Notes under the pieces: generated by a model
The model's input: only the letters and a program-made list of their open reading frames with translations
What the model was told of the DNA's origin: nothing
Database searches by the model: none
Source of the DNA: Kineococcus rubinsiae
Lineage (GTDB): Bacteria > Actinomycetota > Actinomycetes > Actinomycetales > Kineococcaceae
Length of the DNA: 60,299 bases
Direction of reading: 5' to 3'
Assembly: GCF_011839805.1 (NCBI RefSeq)
Contig: NZ_VWPY01000025.1
Location: 1 to 60,299 of the forward strand
Made by a program: the position numbers and the translations under genes
Shown: positions 1-7,741 of the stretch, one piece after another
Layout of the letters: each line of letters begins with the position of its first letter
Numbering within the stretch: the first letter of the stretch is position 1

Positions 1-152
1 CCCCCCGACAGGGCGCCGCGCAGCAGGCCCCGCAGGGGCGAGGCCGCCGCCAGGGCGGCCACGACGACGAGGCCCAGCGCCACGAGGACCGCCGTGCGGC
101 GGCCCCGGCGGCGCCGGGGACGCGGCGGGGACGGGGGGGTGGAGCTGGTCAA
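1..152 (-). CDS. N-terminal part of a membrane or exported protein (cut by window edge)
   Basis: Reading leftwards from a TTG at 152-150 gives about 50 residues before the window ends. A short Pro/Ser-rich head is followed by an Arg-rich stretch (RRRRGRR) and then a hydrophobic helix (AVLVALGLVVVAALAAA), as in an N-terminal membrane anchor or signal anchor. A GGGAGG sequence lies 5 nt upstream of the TTG, which decides the start. The rest of the protein is outside the window, so no function can be assigned. Confidence 0.5.
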   Translation of the reverse strand, partial: MTSSTPPSPPRPRRRRGRRTAVLVALGLVVVAALAAASPLRGLLRGALSG

Positions 153-278
153 CGGGGCCTCCCGGTCGTGGTGCGGACCTCGCACGCGCCGAGTCTCGCC
201 CACCGCCACCCCGCCGGGGCGCGCGTCCGGGGGCGGTCCAGCAGTTCGGCCCAGCGGAACCGCCCGGCCGGCGGCCCG

Positions 279-758
279 TCAGTCCCGGAGCGGGACGGGG
301 AGCGGCAGGGGACCCGGGTCCTTCACCGACCCCAGGCGCAGCAGGGTGGTGGCGCGGCGGGCGCCGATGCGGGGCAGCGCCCGCAGGACCTCCTGCAGCT
401 CCGCGGTCCCCGCGGCCGCCACGTGCAGGAGCACGTCCTCGGCCCCGCTGACGGCGTCGGCGCGCACGACCTGCGGCATCAGCGCCACGGCCCGGGCGAA
501 CCGCGCCGCGCTCTCCTCGTCGTGCTCGTCCAGCACCACCAGCACGAAGGCCTGCAGGGCGACGCCCACCTGCTCGGGGTCGACCCGGGCGTGCACCCCC
601 GTGATCACCCCGTCGGCGCGCAGGCGCGCCACGCGCCGCAGCGTCGCCGCCGGGGACAGCCCGACGGCGCGGGCCAGCTCGACGTTCGGCACGTCGCCCC
701 GCTCCTGCAGGACGCCGACGATCGCCCGGTCGAGGGCCTCGAGACCCGCTCTGCGCAC
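279..758 (-). CDS. Lrp/AsnC-family transcriptional regulator
   Basis: The 159-residue protein has the length and order of the Lrp/AsnC family: an N-terminal winged helix-turn-helix (about residues 10-55, with VPNVELARAVGLSPAATLRRV) and a C-terminal RAM ligand-binding domain (about 65-145). Family members sense amino acids or related small molecules and act as dimers or octamers. The GTG start at 758 is embedded in the palindrome GCACAA-N5-TTGTGC at 755-771, so the protein probably binds over its own start and represses itself. The divergent neighbour is an M20-family amidohydrolase, which suggests control by an amino acid or N-acyl amino acid; this is inference from arrangement. An upstream start would run through the palindrome and is less likely. 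Confidence 0.9.
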   Translation of the reverse strand: MRRAGLEALDRAIVGVLQERGDVPNVELARAVGLSPAATLRRVARLRADGVITGVHARVDPEQVGVALQAFVLVVLDEHDEESAARFARAVALMPQVVRADAVSGAEDVLLHVAAAGTAELQEVLRALPRIGARRATTLLRLGSVKDPGPLPLPVPLRD

Positions 759-771
759 AACACCATTGTGC
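755..771. promoter_or_regulatory. Palindromic operator between lrp-like gene and M20 peptidase
   Basis: GCACAA-N5-TTGTGC is a perfect 6-bp inverted repeat covering the GTG start of the Lrp-family gene and lying about 60 bp before the divergent peptidase gene. Lrp/AsnC proteins commonly bind such dyads in shared divergent promoters. Assignment to this regulator is inferred from position. Confidence 0.6.
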
Positions 772-832
772 GACGCGCCGGGAGCGCGGCGCGCGGTTGC
801 GCCCCGGCCGGATCGCGTCGGACGGTGCCGTC

Positions 833-2155
833 GTGTCCGCACACCACGCGCCCCCGGTCCCGCCGCCCCCGTCCGGTCCGCCGCCGGGCCGGCTGTCCGC
901 CCGCGAGGCCGCGGTGCTCGACGCCGTCGACGGGCCGTGGGCCGTCGAGCGGCTCGTGGAGCTGGTCGCGGTCCCCTCGCTCGGCGGCACGGCCGCCGAG
1001 GCCGAGGCCCAGCACCTGGTGGCGCGCCGGCTCGACGAGCTCGGCACCGACGTCGACCGCTGGGCCATCGACCTCGACGAGGCCGCAACCGACCCAGACG
1101 CCCCCGGCCAGGAGGTCGAGCGCAGCGAGGCGTGGGGCGTCGTGGGCACGCTGCCCGGCCGGGACGGCGGACGGCCGGGGCTGATCCTCTGCGGTCACAC
1201 CGACGTCGTGCCAGCCGGGGACCCGGCGCAGTGGCCAGGGGACCCGTTCACCCCGCGCATCGCGGACGGGGCCGTGCACGGCCGCGGCACCTGCGACATG
1301 AAGGGCGGCCTGGTCGCCGCGCTGACCGCCGTGCGGGCGCTGCGGACGGCGGGGGTGCGGCTCGCCCGCCCGCTGGCGGTGCACGCCGTGACGGGTGAGG
1401 AGGACGGCGGGCTCGGCGCCTGGGCCACCCTGCGGCGGGGGCACCTCGGCGACGCCTGCGTCATCCCGGAACCGACCGCGGGGGCCGTGATGACCGCCCA
1501 CGCGGGTGCGCTGACGTTCCGGCTGACGCTCACCGGGCTGGCCGCGCACGCCGCCAACCGCCACCTCGGGGTCAGCACCGTGGAGCTGTTCGAGCACGTG
1601 CACGCGGCGCTGCGGGGGCTGGAGGCGGAGCGCCAGCCCGCCGACCGGTCCCGGTTCGGGGACCACCCGCTCCCCTACGGGCTCTCGATCGGCCGGCTGC
1701 GGGCCGGGGACTGGGCGAGCACCGTGCCCGACCGGCTGGTCGCCGAGGGGCGCTTCGGCGTGCGGCTGGGGGAGTCGGTGGCGCAGGCCCGGGCGGTGTT
1801 CGAGGCGTGCGTGGCCGCGGCGTGCAGCGCCCACCCGTGGCTGGCCGACCACCCGGCCCGCGTCGAGTGGGTCGGCGGGACGTACGCCGGCAGCGCCCTG
1901 CCGGCCGGTGCGCCACTGCTCCCGGCCGTCCAGCGGGCCGTGGTCGACGCCGGCGGCGCGAGGCCGCCGGAGCGGGCGCTCACGGCCGGCACCGACCTGC
2001 GGTTCTACGCGGCTGCGGGGATCCCGGCGCTGCACCACGGCCCGGGGGACCTGCGGCTGGCGCACGGCCCGGGGGAGCGGGTGCCGGTCGAGGACGTGCT
2101 CCTGTCCGCGCGCACCCTGGCCCTGCTCGCGCTGCGCACGTGCGGGGAGGCGTGA
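833..2155 (+). CDS. M20-family metallopeptidase (ArgE/DapE-like deacylase)
   Basis: The 440-residue protein is a dizinc amidohydrolase of the M20 family, which removes acyl groups from N-acyl amino acids or cleaves small peptides. Visible family residues are GHTDVVP (about 121-127, His and Asp metal ligands), the bridging Asp of RGTCDMKGG (about 155), the catalytic/metal Glu pair in TGEED (about 188-191), a further Glu in IPEPT, and the C-terminal His in AHGPGERV. The central GLAAHAANRHLG segment matches the dimerisation lid. ArgE, DapE or a general aminoacylase cannot be told apart by eye. I start at GTG 833; an in-frame TTG at 797 is the alternative. The gene is divergent from an Lrp regulator that probably controls it. 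Confidence 0.88.
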   Translation: MSAHHAPPVPPPPSGPPPGRLSAREAAVLDAVDGPWAVERLVELVAVPSLGGTAAEAEAQHLVARRLDELGTDVDRWAIDLDEAATDPDAPGQEVERSEAWGVVGTLPGRDGGRPGLILCGHTDVVPAGDPAQWPGDPFTPRIADGAVHGRGTCDMKGGLVAALTAVRALRTAGVRLARPLAVHAVTGEEDGGLGAWATLRRGHLGDACVIPEPTAGAVMTAHAGALTFRLTLTGLAAHAANRHLGVSTVELFEHVHAALRGLEAERQPADRSRFGDHPLPYGLSIGRLRAGDWASTVPDRLVAEGRFGVRLGESVAQARAVFEACVAAACSAHPWLADHPARVEWVGGTYAGSALPAGAPLLPAVQRAVVDAGGARPPERALTAGTDLRFYAAAGIPALHHGPGDLRLAHGPGERVPVEDVLLSARTLALLALRTCGEA

Positions 2156-2176
2156 GCAGGGCGGGCCGGGGGACGT

Positions 2177-3349
2177 CTAGCGGAGGCCGCGGAACGTGGT
2201 GCGGATGTCCGCGACGAGGAGTTCCGGCTGCTCCAGCAGCGCGAAGTGGCCGCCGCGCGCGACCTCGCTGAAGTGCACGAGGTCGGCGTACCGACGTTCG
2301 GCCCACCGCTGCGACCGGCGGACGTACTCGCCCGGCATGACGCTGAGGCCGACGGGGACGGTCAGGGGTTCCTCGACGGTTCCCGGGGACGCCCAGCCGG
2401 TCCGGGCGCTCTCCCAGTACATCCGCGCCGCGGAGGCGGCGGCGTTGGGCAGCCAGTAGAGCATGACGTCGTCGATCATCTCGTCGAGGCTGAACAGCGC
2501 TTCGGCGTCGCCGTGCTCGTCGTGGGAACCCCCGACGTCCTGGAACATCGCGTAGATCCAGGACGCCAGCCCGACGGGGGAGTCGCTGAGGGAGTAGCCG
2601 ATCGTCTGCGGCCGGGTCGACATCTGCTGCGAGTACGCCGACAGCACCTGCCAGTAGTAGCCGCTCTCCTGCAGCATCACCCGCTCCTCGGCGGTCGCGT
2701 CGCGGGCCTCGTCGTCCGTGGGCTGGAACAGGGCCATGTTCAGGTGGACGCCGGCGAGGCCGATGCCCTCCGCGGCCTCGAGGGCCGCGAGTTCCGCGGT
2801 GACGGACGCGCCGAGGTCACCGCCCTGCGCGAACCAGTCCTGGTACCCGAGGCGCCCCATGAGGACGGCCCAGGCCCGCGCGGTCCGGGCGAGGTTCCAG
2901 CCGGTCGCGGTCGGCTTCCCCGAGAACCCGAACCCGGGCAGGCTCGGGATGACGAGGTGGAACGCGTCCGCGGCGGAACCCCCGTGGGCCTCCGGGTCGG
3001 TCAGGGGTCCGACGGCGTGGCGGAACTCCAGGACGGACCCCGGCCAGCCGTGCGTGAGGAGCAGCGGGCGTGCCCCCGGCACGGCGGAGCGGACGTGCAG
3101 GAAGTGGACGTCGAGACCGTCGATGCTCGTCGTGGACTGGCCCCAGCCGTTCAGCAGCGCCTCGGTCCGCCGCCAGTCGTAGCCGGTCGCCCAGCGCTCG
3201 ACGAGCGCCCGGACCTTCTCCAGCCGGGGTCCCTGCGACGTGTCGTCGACGGTCTCGGCGTCGGGCCACCGGGTGGCCAGGAGGCGCCGCCGGAGGTCGT
3301 CGAGGTCGGCCTGCGGGACGTCGAGCAGGAAGGGCGTGACGGCGGTCAT
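2177..3349 (-). CDS. Epoxide hydrolase (alpha/beta hydrolase, EHN domain)
   Basis: The 390-residue protein has the epoxide hydrolase N-terminal domain (about 1-110) followed by an alpha/beta-hydrolase core. The oxyanion-hole motif HGWPGS is at about 100-105, the nucleophilic Asp at about 178 (GGDLGAS) and the catalytic His at about 368 (RGGHFALLE). Such enzymes hydrolyse epoxides to diols through a covalent aspartyl ester; the substrate is unknown. The ATG at 3349 has GGAGGAACCCC just upstream. It is divergent from a MarR-type repressor gene, with palindromic sites in the gap, which fits control of detoxification by an organic ligand. Confidence 0.9.
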   Translation of the reverse strand: MTAVTPFLLDVPQADLDDLRRRLLATRWPDAETVDDTSQGPRLEKVRALVERWATGYDWRRTEALLNGWGQSTTSIDGLDVHFLHVRSAVPGARPLLLTHGWPGSVLEFRHAVGPLTDPEAHGGSAADAFHLVIPSLPGFGFSGKPTATGWNLARTARAWAVLMGRLGYQDWFAQGGDLGASVTAELAALEAAEGIGLAGVHLNMALFQPTDDEARDATAEERVMLQESGYYWQVLSAYSQQMSTRPQTIGYSLSDSPVGLASWIYAMFQDVGGSHDEHGDAEALFSLDEMIDDVMLYWLPNAAASAARMYWESARTGWASPGTVEEPLTVPVGLSVMPGEYVRRSQRWAERRYADLVHFSEVARGGHFALLEQPELLVADIRTTFRGLR

Positions 3350-3368
3350 GGGGTTCCTCCGAGGGTAA

Positions 3369-3405
3369 ATCGTCTTGTGGAGAGACAATCGTTGCACGAG
3401 ACGAT
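3369..3405. promoter_or_regulatory. Nested inverted repeats, probable MarR operator
   Basis: The 78-bp gap between the epoxide hydrolase and the MarR-type gene holds ATCGTCT (3369-3375) paired with AGACGAT (3399-3405), and inside it TTGT-N6-ACAA (3375-3388). GAGACAATC and GAGACGATC also form a near direct repeat. AT content is locally raised. MarR proteins typically bind dyads of this size in a divergent promoter. Confidence 0.55.
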
Positions 3406-3427
3406 CAGCGCGGCGTACAGTCTCGGT

Positions 3428-3928
3428 ATGAGACGTTCTGTGGAGGTCGACTGGGACGCCGGCGGGATCGAGACCGAGCTCGGCTGGGCGCTGCCCGCCG
3501 TGTACGCGGGCTTCTCGCGGTCCGCGACGGGTGCGGTCGCCGACGTCCCCGGCGGCCCGCGTGGGTACCAGGTGCTGGTGGCCGTCACCACCGAGGAGCC
3601 CTCCTCGCAGCTGGCGCTCGCGCACCGCCTCGGGATCGACAAGACGCAGATGACCTACGCCGTCGACGCCCTCGAGGCCGGCGGGTTCGTCGAGCGGCGC
3701 CCCGACCCGGCCGACCGGCGCGTCCGCCAGGTCCACCCGACCGCGGCGGGCCGCTCGCTGCTCGCCGCCGCCCGCGTCGCCCTCCGCGACGTCGAGGGCG
3801 CCCTGATGCGGAACCTCACCGCGACCGAGCAGATCCACCTGCGCCGCCTCCTGGCCCGGGTCGCGCTGACGGCCGGCGACCCCCAGCCCTGCACCCCCGA
3901 CACCCCGAAGGACGACCCACGCCCATGA
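3428..3928 (+). CDS. MarR-family transcriptional regulator
   Basis: The 166-residue protein has MarR winged-helix features: SSQLALAHRLGIDKTQMTYAVDALEAGGFVERRPDPADRRVRQV, that is, a recognition helix followed by the DxRxR beta wing, at about residues 60-105. Flanking helices would dimerise. The ATG at 3428 is chosen because the helical N-terminus begins there and the upstream region is palindromic promoter DNA. Its last codons overlap the next gene by ATGA, so the two are translationally coupled. It probably represses itself, the coupled NAD(P)-binding protein and the divergent epoxide hydrolase in response to an aromatic or reactive compound; this is inference. Confidence 0.88.
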   Translation: MRRSVEVDWDAGGIETELGWALPAVYAGFSRSATGAVADVPGGPRGYQVLVAVTTEEPSSQLALAHRLGIDKTQMTYAVDALEAGGFVERRPDPADRRVRQVHPTAAGRSLLAAARVALRDVEGALMRNLTATEQIHLRRLLARVALTAGDPQPCTPDTPKDDPRP

Positions 3929-4821
3929 CCACCACCCTCGTCGCCGGCGCGACCGGCGACCTCGGCCGACGCATCGTCCGCGAACTCCTCCTGCGCGACG
4001 CCCGCGTGCGCGTCCTCACCCGCCCCGGGAGCGCGACGGCCGCCGAGCTGTTCGGCGACGAGCCCCGCGTCGAGGTCGTCACCGCCGCCTACTCCGACTC
4101 CGCCGCCCTGACCGCCGCGGCGACCGGCGCCGACGTGGTCGTCTCGGCCGTCAGCGGCACCCGGCCCGTCATCGTCGACGCGCAGCGCGCGCTGCTCGCC
4201 GCGGCCGTCGCCGCCGGCGTCCCGCGGTTCGTCCCGTCGGACTACTCCGCGGACTACCGCCGGATCACCCCGGGCAGCAACCGGAACTTCGAGCTCCGCC
4301 GGGAGTTCGCCGCCGACCTCGACGCGGCGCCCGTCCGGGCGACCTCGGTGCTCAGCGGCATGTTCACCGACCTGCTGACCGGTGAGGCGCCGATGGTCCT
4401 GTTCGGCCGCCGCCGGGTCCTGTTCTGGGGCTCGGCCGACCAGGTGCTCGACTTCACGACGAAGGACGACGTCGCCCGCACCACCGCGCTGGTCGCCCTC
4501 GACCCCGACGCCCCCCGCGTCGTCGAGGTCGCGGGTTCCCGCGTCACCGCCCGGGACGTCGCGCGGACCATGACGGAGCTGACGGGAACCCCCTTCCGGC
4601 TGCAGTGGGCCGGCACGGCGGGAACCCTCTCGGCGATGGGCCGGATCGGCCGCGCCCTCTCGAAGGACCCCGACGAACCCTTCCCGGCCTGGCAGGGCCT
4701 GCAGTACTTCGCCAGCATGTTCAGCGGCCAGGCGCAGCTGCACCACGTCGACGACGACCGCTACGGCCCGCAGACCTGGACGACCGTCCGCGACGTCCTC
4801 CGCACCCACCTGGCGGCGTAG
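3925..4821 (+). CDS. NmrA/isoflavone-reductase-like NAD(P)-binding protein
   Basis: The 298-residue protein opens with a Rossmann nucleotide-binding loop (LVAGATGDLGRRI, residues 5-17) and a short basic NADP-preferring segment (VLTRPGS). The Tyr-x3-Lys catalytic pair of classical short-chain dehydrogenases is not evident. It resembles atypical extended NmrA-like reductases, which either reduce small aromatic substrates or sense the redox state of NADP. Coupled by ATGA to the upstream MarR gene, it is probably part of the same inducible response. The substrate is unknown. Confidence 0.85.
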   Translation: MTTTLVAGATGDLGRRIVRELLLRDARVRVLTRPGSATAAELFGDEPRVEVVTAAYSDSAALTAAATGADVVVSAVSGTRPVIVDAQRALLAAAVAAGVPRFVPSDYSADYRRITPGSNRNFELRREFAADLDAAPVRATSVLSGMFTDLLTGEAPMVLFGRRRVLFWGSADQVLDFTTKDDVARTTALVALDPDAPRVVEVAGSRVTARDVARTMTELTGTPFRLQWAGTAGTLSAMGRIGRALSKDPDEPFPAWQGLQYFASMFSGQAQLHHVDDDRYGPQTWTTVRDVLRTHLAA

Positions 4822-4838
4822 CCCGCGCCCCGGCGGGC
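4821..4838. terminator. Short hairpin between convergent genes
   Basis: GCCCGC-N6-GCGGGC forms a 6-bp GC stem in the 22-bp gap between convergent stop codons and could end transcription from both sides. There is no U-tract, as is usual in high-GC Actinobacteria. Confidence 0.4.
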
Positions 4839-4843
4839 GGGGC

Positions 4844-5710
4844 TCAGACCTGCTCGGCCGGGCACCACCAGGTGCTGCGCCCGCCGACGGTGGCGTGCAC
4901 CATCTCCGCGCCGCAGCGCGGGCAGTGCCCGCCGGGCTTGCGGTGGGGGACGACCTCGCCGGTGTGGACACCGCCGTGGCGGACGGCGTGCCGGATCGAG
5001 GCGCGCAGCTCCCGCCGCAGCTCGTCCAGCTCCTCCTCGCGCAGCGTTCCCGAGAGGTGGCGGGGGCTCAGGCGGGCGCGCCACAGCACCTCGTCGGCGA
5101 GGAGGTTGCCGATGCCGGCGATCGCGGACTGGTCCAGCAGCCGGGCCTTCAGCGGCGCGCTGCCCCTCCCGATCCGCTCGCGGAACTCCTCGCGCCCGAT
5201 CTGCTCGGCGTCGGGGCCGAGCGCGTCGACGTCCGGGTCCAGCCGCACCCTCCCGAGCCGGCGCTTGTCGAACAGCCGCAGCTGCCCGCCGTCGGCGTAG
5301 ACCAGCGTGAACCGGTACCACTCGGGCTTCACGGGGTTGCGGCTGACGACCCGGTCGTTCCAGGGCGCCCAGGAACCGTCGTCCCCGCTCTCGTCGCGGC
5401 TGTCGCCGCCGTAGTCGCCGCCGACCACGACCTCGCCCGCGCCGTCGGCCGGCGGGCTGACCACGATGCGCCCGCTCATGCCGAGGTGGATCCCCAGCGC
5501 CGGCCCGTCGCCGGAGGTGTCGCACCACATCGTCTTGCCCCGCCGGTGCGCGGCCGTGAGGCGACGGCCCACGAGCGCCTTCCGCAGGTCGCCGGGCGCG
5601 TGCGGGCGGCACTCGAACGTGTCGCTGTCGTCCACGTCGGCGATGGTGCGCTCCAGCCCGGCGCGCTCGATGACCTGGCGGGCGGACTCGACCTCGGGCA
5701 GTTCCGGCAC
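4844..5710 (-). CDS. Fpg/Nei-family DNA glycosylase with incomplete zinc finger
   Basis: The 288-residue protein begins PELPEVE after the initiator, so Pro2 (catalytic N-terminal amine) and Glu3 are present. Lys59 (RRGKTMW) matches the conserved beta-strand lysine, GIHLGMSGRI is the void-filling loop and SAIAGIGNLLADEVLW the helix-two-turn-helix. The family removes oxidised purines or pyrimidines and nicks the abasic site. The C-terminal finger has Cys263, Cys266 and Cys283, but the fourth ligand position (286) is Glu: the protein ends CPAEQV. An acidic Gly/Asp-rich insertion lies at about 88-117. It may be a zincless-finger type. The GTG start is fixed because the catalytic Pro must follow it. 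A second Fpg-like gene lies 4.4 kb downstream. Confidence 0.88.
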   Translation of the reverse strand: MPELPEVESARQVIERAGLERTIADVDDSDTFECRPHAPGDLRKALVGRRLTAAHRRGKTMWCDTSGDGPALGIHLGMSGRIVVSPPADGAGEVVVGGDYGGDSRDESGDDGSWAPWNDRVVSRNPVKPEWYRFTLVYADGGQLRLFDKRRLGRVRLDPDVDALGPDAEQIGREEFRERIGRGSAPLKARLLDQSAIAGIGNLLADEVLWRARLSPRHLSGTLREEELDELRRELRASIRHAVRHGGVHTGEVVPHRKPGGHCPRCGAEMVHATVGGRSTWWCPAEQV

Positions 5711-5778
5711 GGCGTGAACGTAGCAACGGCGATCGGGTGCACAGTGGCCGCACCCACCGCCGAAGGACAGGTCGTCTC

Positions 5779-6831
5779 GTGCGTCACCGCTCCCGCCCGC
5801 GTGCCCTGCAGACCGCCGGGGCACTGACCCTCCTGCTGCTCGCCACCGCCTGCTCGGACCCGGAACCCGAGGCGCCCCCGACGCCGCCCGACATCACGCT
5901 GAACGTGGCGGGCGACGTCCACTTCGCCGGCACGAGCGCGAAGGCCCTGGAACCCGGCGGCCTCGACGCCGTCGCGGGCGTCCTGGGCGACGCCGACGTC
6001 ACGGTGGTCAACGTCGAGACGGCGATCACCGACCGGGGGACTCCCGCCGGGAAGAAGTACACGTTCCGCGCGCCGCCGAGCGGGCTGCGGGCCCTGAAGG
6101 CCGCGGGCGTCGACGTGGCGGGCGTCGCGAACAACCACGGCCTCGACTACGGCCGGGTCGGGCTCACCGACACCCTGGCGGCGGGGAAGGCCGAGGGGCT
6201 GCCCCTCATCGGCATCGGCACGGACGCGGCCGCCGCGTTCCGGCCGTGGACCACGACCGTGCGCGGGCACCGGCTCGCGGTCTTCGACGCGACCCAGGTC
6301 CTCGACACCTCCCTCGCCCGCGCGTGGACCGCGACCGACGACCAGCCGGGCCTCGCGTCGGTGCAGGACGCCGCCGGCCGCGACCGGCTGGTCGCGGCGG
6401 TGAAGGCCGCCCGGGGCGGGGCCGACTCGGTCGTCGTCCTCCTGCACTGGGGCAAGGAGCTCGACGAGTGCCCGCTGCCCGCGCAGCAGGAGCTCGCGGA
6501 CGCCCTCGTCGCGGCGGGGGCCGACGCCGTCGTCGGCTCGCACGCCCACCGCCAGCTCGGCCAGGGCTGGCTCTCGGCGGGGGAGCGGCGCGCGTTCGTC
6601 GACTACGGGCTCGGGAACTTCGTCTTCTACGCCCGCGGCACCGGCGCCACCACGCAGAGCGGCGTGCTGCACCTGACACTGGCCGGCCGCGGCGGCGTCA
6701 GCGCCGCGCAGTGGCGGCCGGCGCAGATCCGCTCCGGGCTGCCCGTGCCCCTCGAGGGCGCCGCGGCCGACGCCGCCGTCCAGGCGAAGGCCGCGCTGCG
6801 CCCCTGCACGGACCTGTCGGGAACCCCCTGA
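5779..6831 (+). CDS. CapA-family lipoprotein (poly-gamma-glutamate synthesis protein-like)
   Basis: The 350-residue protein has an Arg-rich start, a hydrophobic segment and a lipobox ending at Cys25 (LLLATAC), so it is probably a membrane-anchored lipoprotein. The body shows the CapA metallophosphatase-like motifs: NVAGDVHF (about 43), NVETAIT, VANNHGLDYG, LHWGKE, VVGSHAHRQLG and YGLGNFVFY near the end. CapA-like proteins occur in poly-gamma-glutamate capsule systems, but many actinobacterial members stand alone, as here, and their role is not established. The GTG at 5779 has GAAGGA 11 nt upstream. No capBC or synthetase genes are adjacent. Confidence 0.85.
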   Translation: MRHRSRPRALQTAGALTLLLLATACSDPEPEAPPTPPDITLNVAGDVHFAGTSAKALEPGGLDAVAGVLGDADVTVVNVETAITDRGTPAGKKYTFRAPPSGLRALKAAGVDVAGVANNHGLDYGRVGLTDTLAAGKAEGLPLIGIGTDAAAAFRPWTTTVRGHRLAVFDATQVLDTSLARAWTATDDQPGLASVQDAAGRDRLVAAVKAARGGADSVVVLLHWGKELDECPLPAQQELADALVAAGADAVVGSHAHRQLGQGWLSAGERRAFVDYGLGNFVFYARGTGATTQSGVLHLTLAGRGGVSAAQWRPAQIRSGLPVPLEGAAADAAVQAKAALRPCTDLSGTP

Positions 6832-6835
6832 CCCG

Positions 6836-6870
6836 CCGTGATCATGCAGGTAATCCCTGCATGATCACGG
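6836..6870. repeat. Perfect 15-bp inverted repeat (hairpin)
   Basis: CCGTGATCATGCAGG (6836-6850) and its exact reverse complement (6856-6870) are separated by TAATC. It starts 5 bp after the CapA-like stop and ends 28 bp before the next start. It could be a terminator, but its composition (GATCATGCA) is far more AT-rich than typical terminators in this window, and it looks like a discrete element that may recur in the genome. Confidence 0.85.
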
Positions 6871-6898
6871 AGGGAGGGGGGTCGTAGAGTGGCGTCTC

Positions 6899-7261
6899 GT
6901 GTCCGGGACCCTCGTCGCCGTCGTCTGCGCGCTGGCGTTCGCGATGACGGTCTGGGCCGTGGTGACCGTGGCGCTGGACAAGCGCGTGCAGCGCCCGCAC
7001 CTCGTCGGTCTCGCCGTCGTCGAGCTGGCCCTGCTGGTGCTCGTGGTGTCCGCCGTCGTCGCCCTGGTGACCGGGACCCGGCCCGTCGAGCTCGCGACGT
7101 CCATCGCCTACCTCGTCGTGGCGCCGTTCATGATCCCGGCCGCGACGTTCTGGACGCTCGCCGACCGCTCGCGGCCCAGCACCCTCGTCCTCGCCGTCGG
7201 CTGCTTCGCGGTCGTCGTCGTGGTCTACCGGATGTACCTGCTGTTCGAGGTGACGGCGTGA
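6899..7261 (+). CDS. Small integral membrane protein
   Basis: The 120-residue protein is almost entirely hydrophobic with four predicted helices (about residues 3-25, 38-60, 66-86 and 95-115) and few charged loops. No catalytic motif is visible. The GTG start lies downstream of a G-rich AGGGAGGGGGG stretch. Its stop overlaps the next start by GTGA, so the two are co-translated. Pairs of small membrane proteins of this kind are common in Actinobacteria without known function. Confidence 0.75.
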   Translation: MSGTLVAVVCALAFAMTVWAVVTVALDKRVQRPHLVGLAVVELALLVLVVSAVVALVTGTRPVELATSIAYLVVAPFMIPAATFWTLADRSRPSTLVLAVGCFAVVVVVYRMYLLFEVTA

Positions 7262-7692
7262 GCGAGCGCGGTCTGAACAGCGAGCGGACGCAGCGCCCCG
7301 CGCGGCGCACCACGGGCCTCGGCCGCGCGCTCGTCGCCCTCTACGCGGTCTTCGCCGTGGCCGCGGTGTCCCGCGCGGCCGTCCAGATCGCCACCGACTT
7401 CGACGCGGCCCCGCTGGCCTACGTGCTGTCCGCGTTCTCGGGCGTGGTCTACGTCCTCGCCACCCTCGGCCTCGCCCGCACGGGTGCCCGCTGGCGGCGC
7501 GTGGCCTGGGCGGCCTGCAGCGTCGAGCTGCTCGGGGTCCTCGTCGTCGGGACGCTCAGCCTCGCCGACGCGCAGGCGTTCCCCGACTCCACCGTCTGGT
7601 CCGGCTACGGCAGCGGCTACGGCTACGTCCCGCTCGTCCTGCCCGTCCTCGGCCTCGTCTACCTGCGCCGGGAGTCCCGCCGCCGGTCCTGA
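7258..7692 (+). CDS. Small integral membrane protein, coupled to the preceding gene
   Basis: The 144-residue protein has an Arg-rich cytoplasmic head (about 1-20) and four hydrophobic segments (about 22-45, 53-73, 80-105 and 120-138), with a Gly/Tyr-rich loop (SGYGSGYGYV) before the last one. It begins at a GTG overlapping the upstream stop. It is likely to act with the 120-residue neighbour as a membrane complex; the function is unknown. Confidence 0.75.
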   Translation: MSERGLNSERTQRPARRTTGLGRALVALYAVFAVAAVSRAAVQIATDFDAAPLAYVLSAFSGVVYVLATLGLARTGARWRRVAWAACSVELLGVLVVGTLSLADAQAFPDSTVWSGYGSGYGYVPLVLPVLGLVYLRRESRRRS

Positions 7693-7741
7693 GCGGTGCC
7701 GTCGCCCGGGGCCGCCGTTGCCCTGGGACACTGGAACCACC

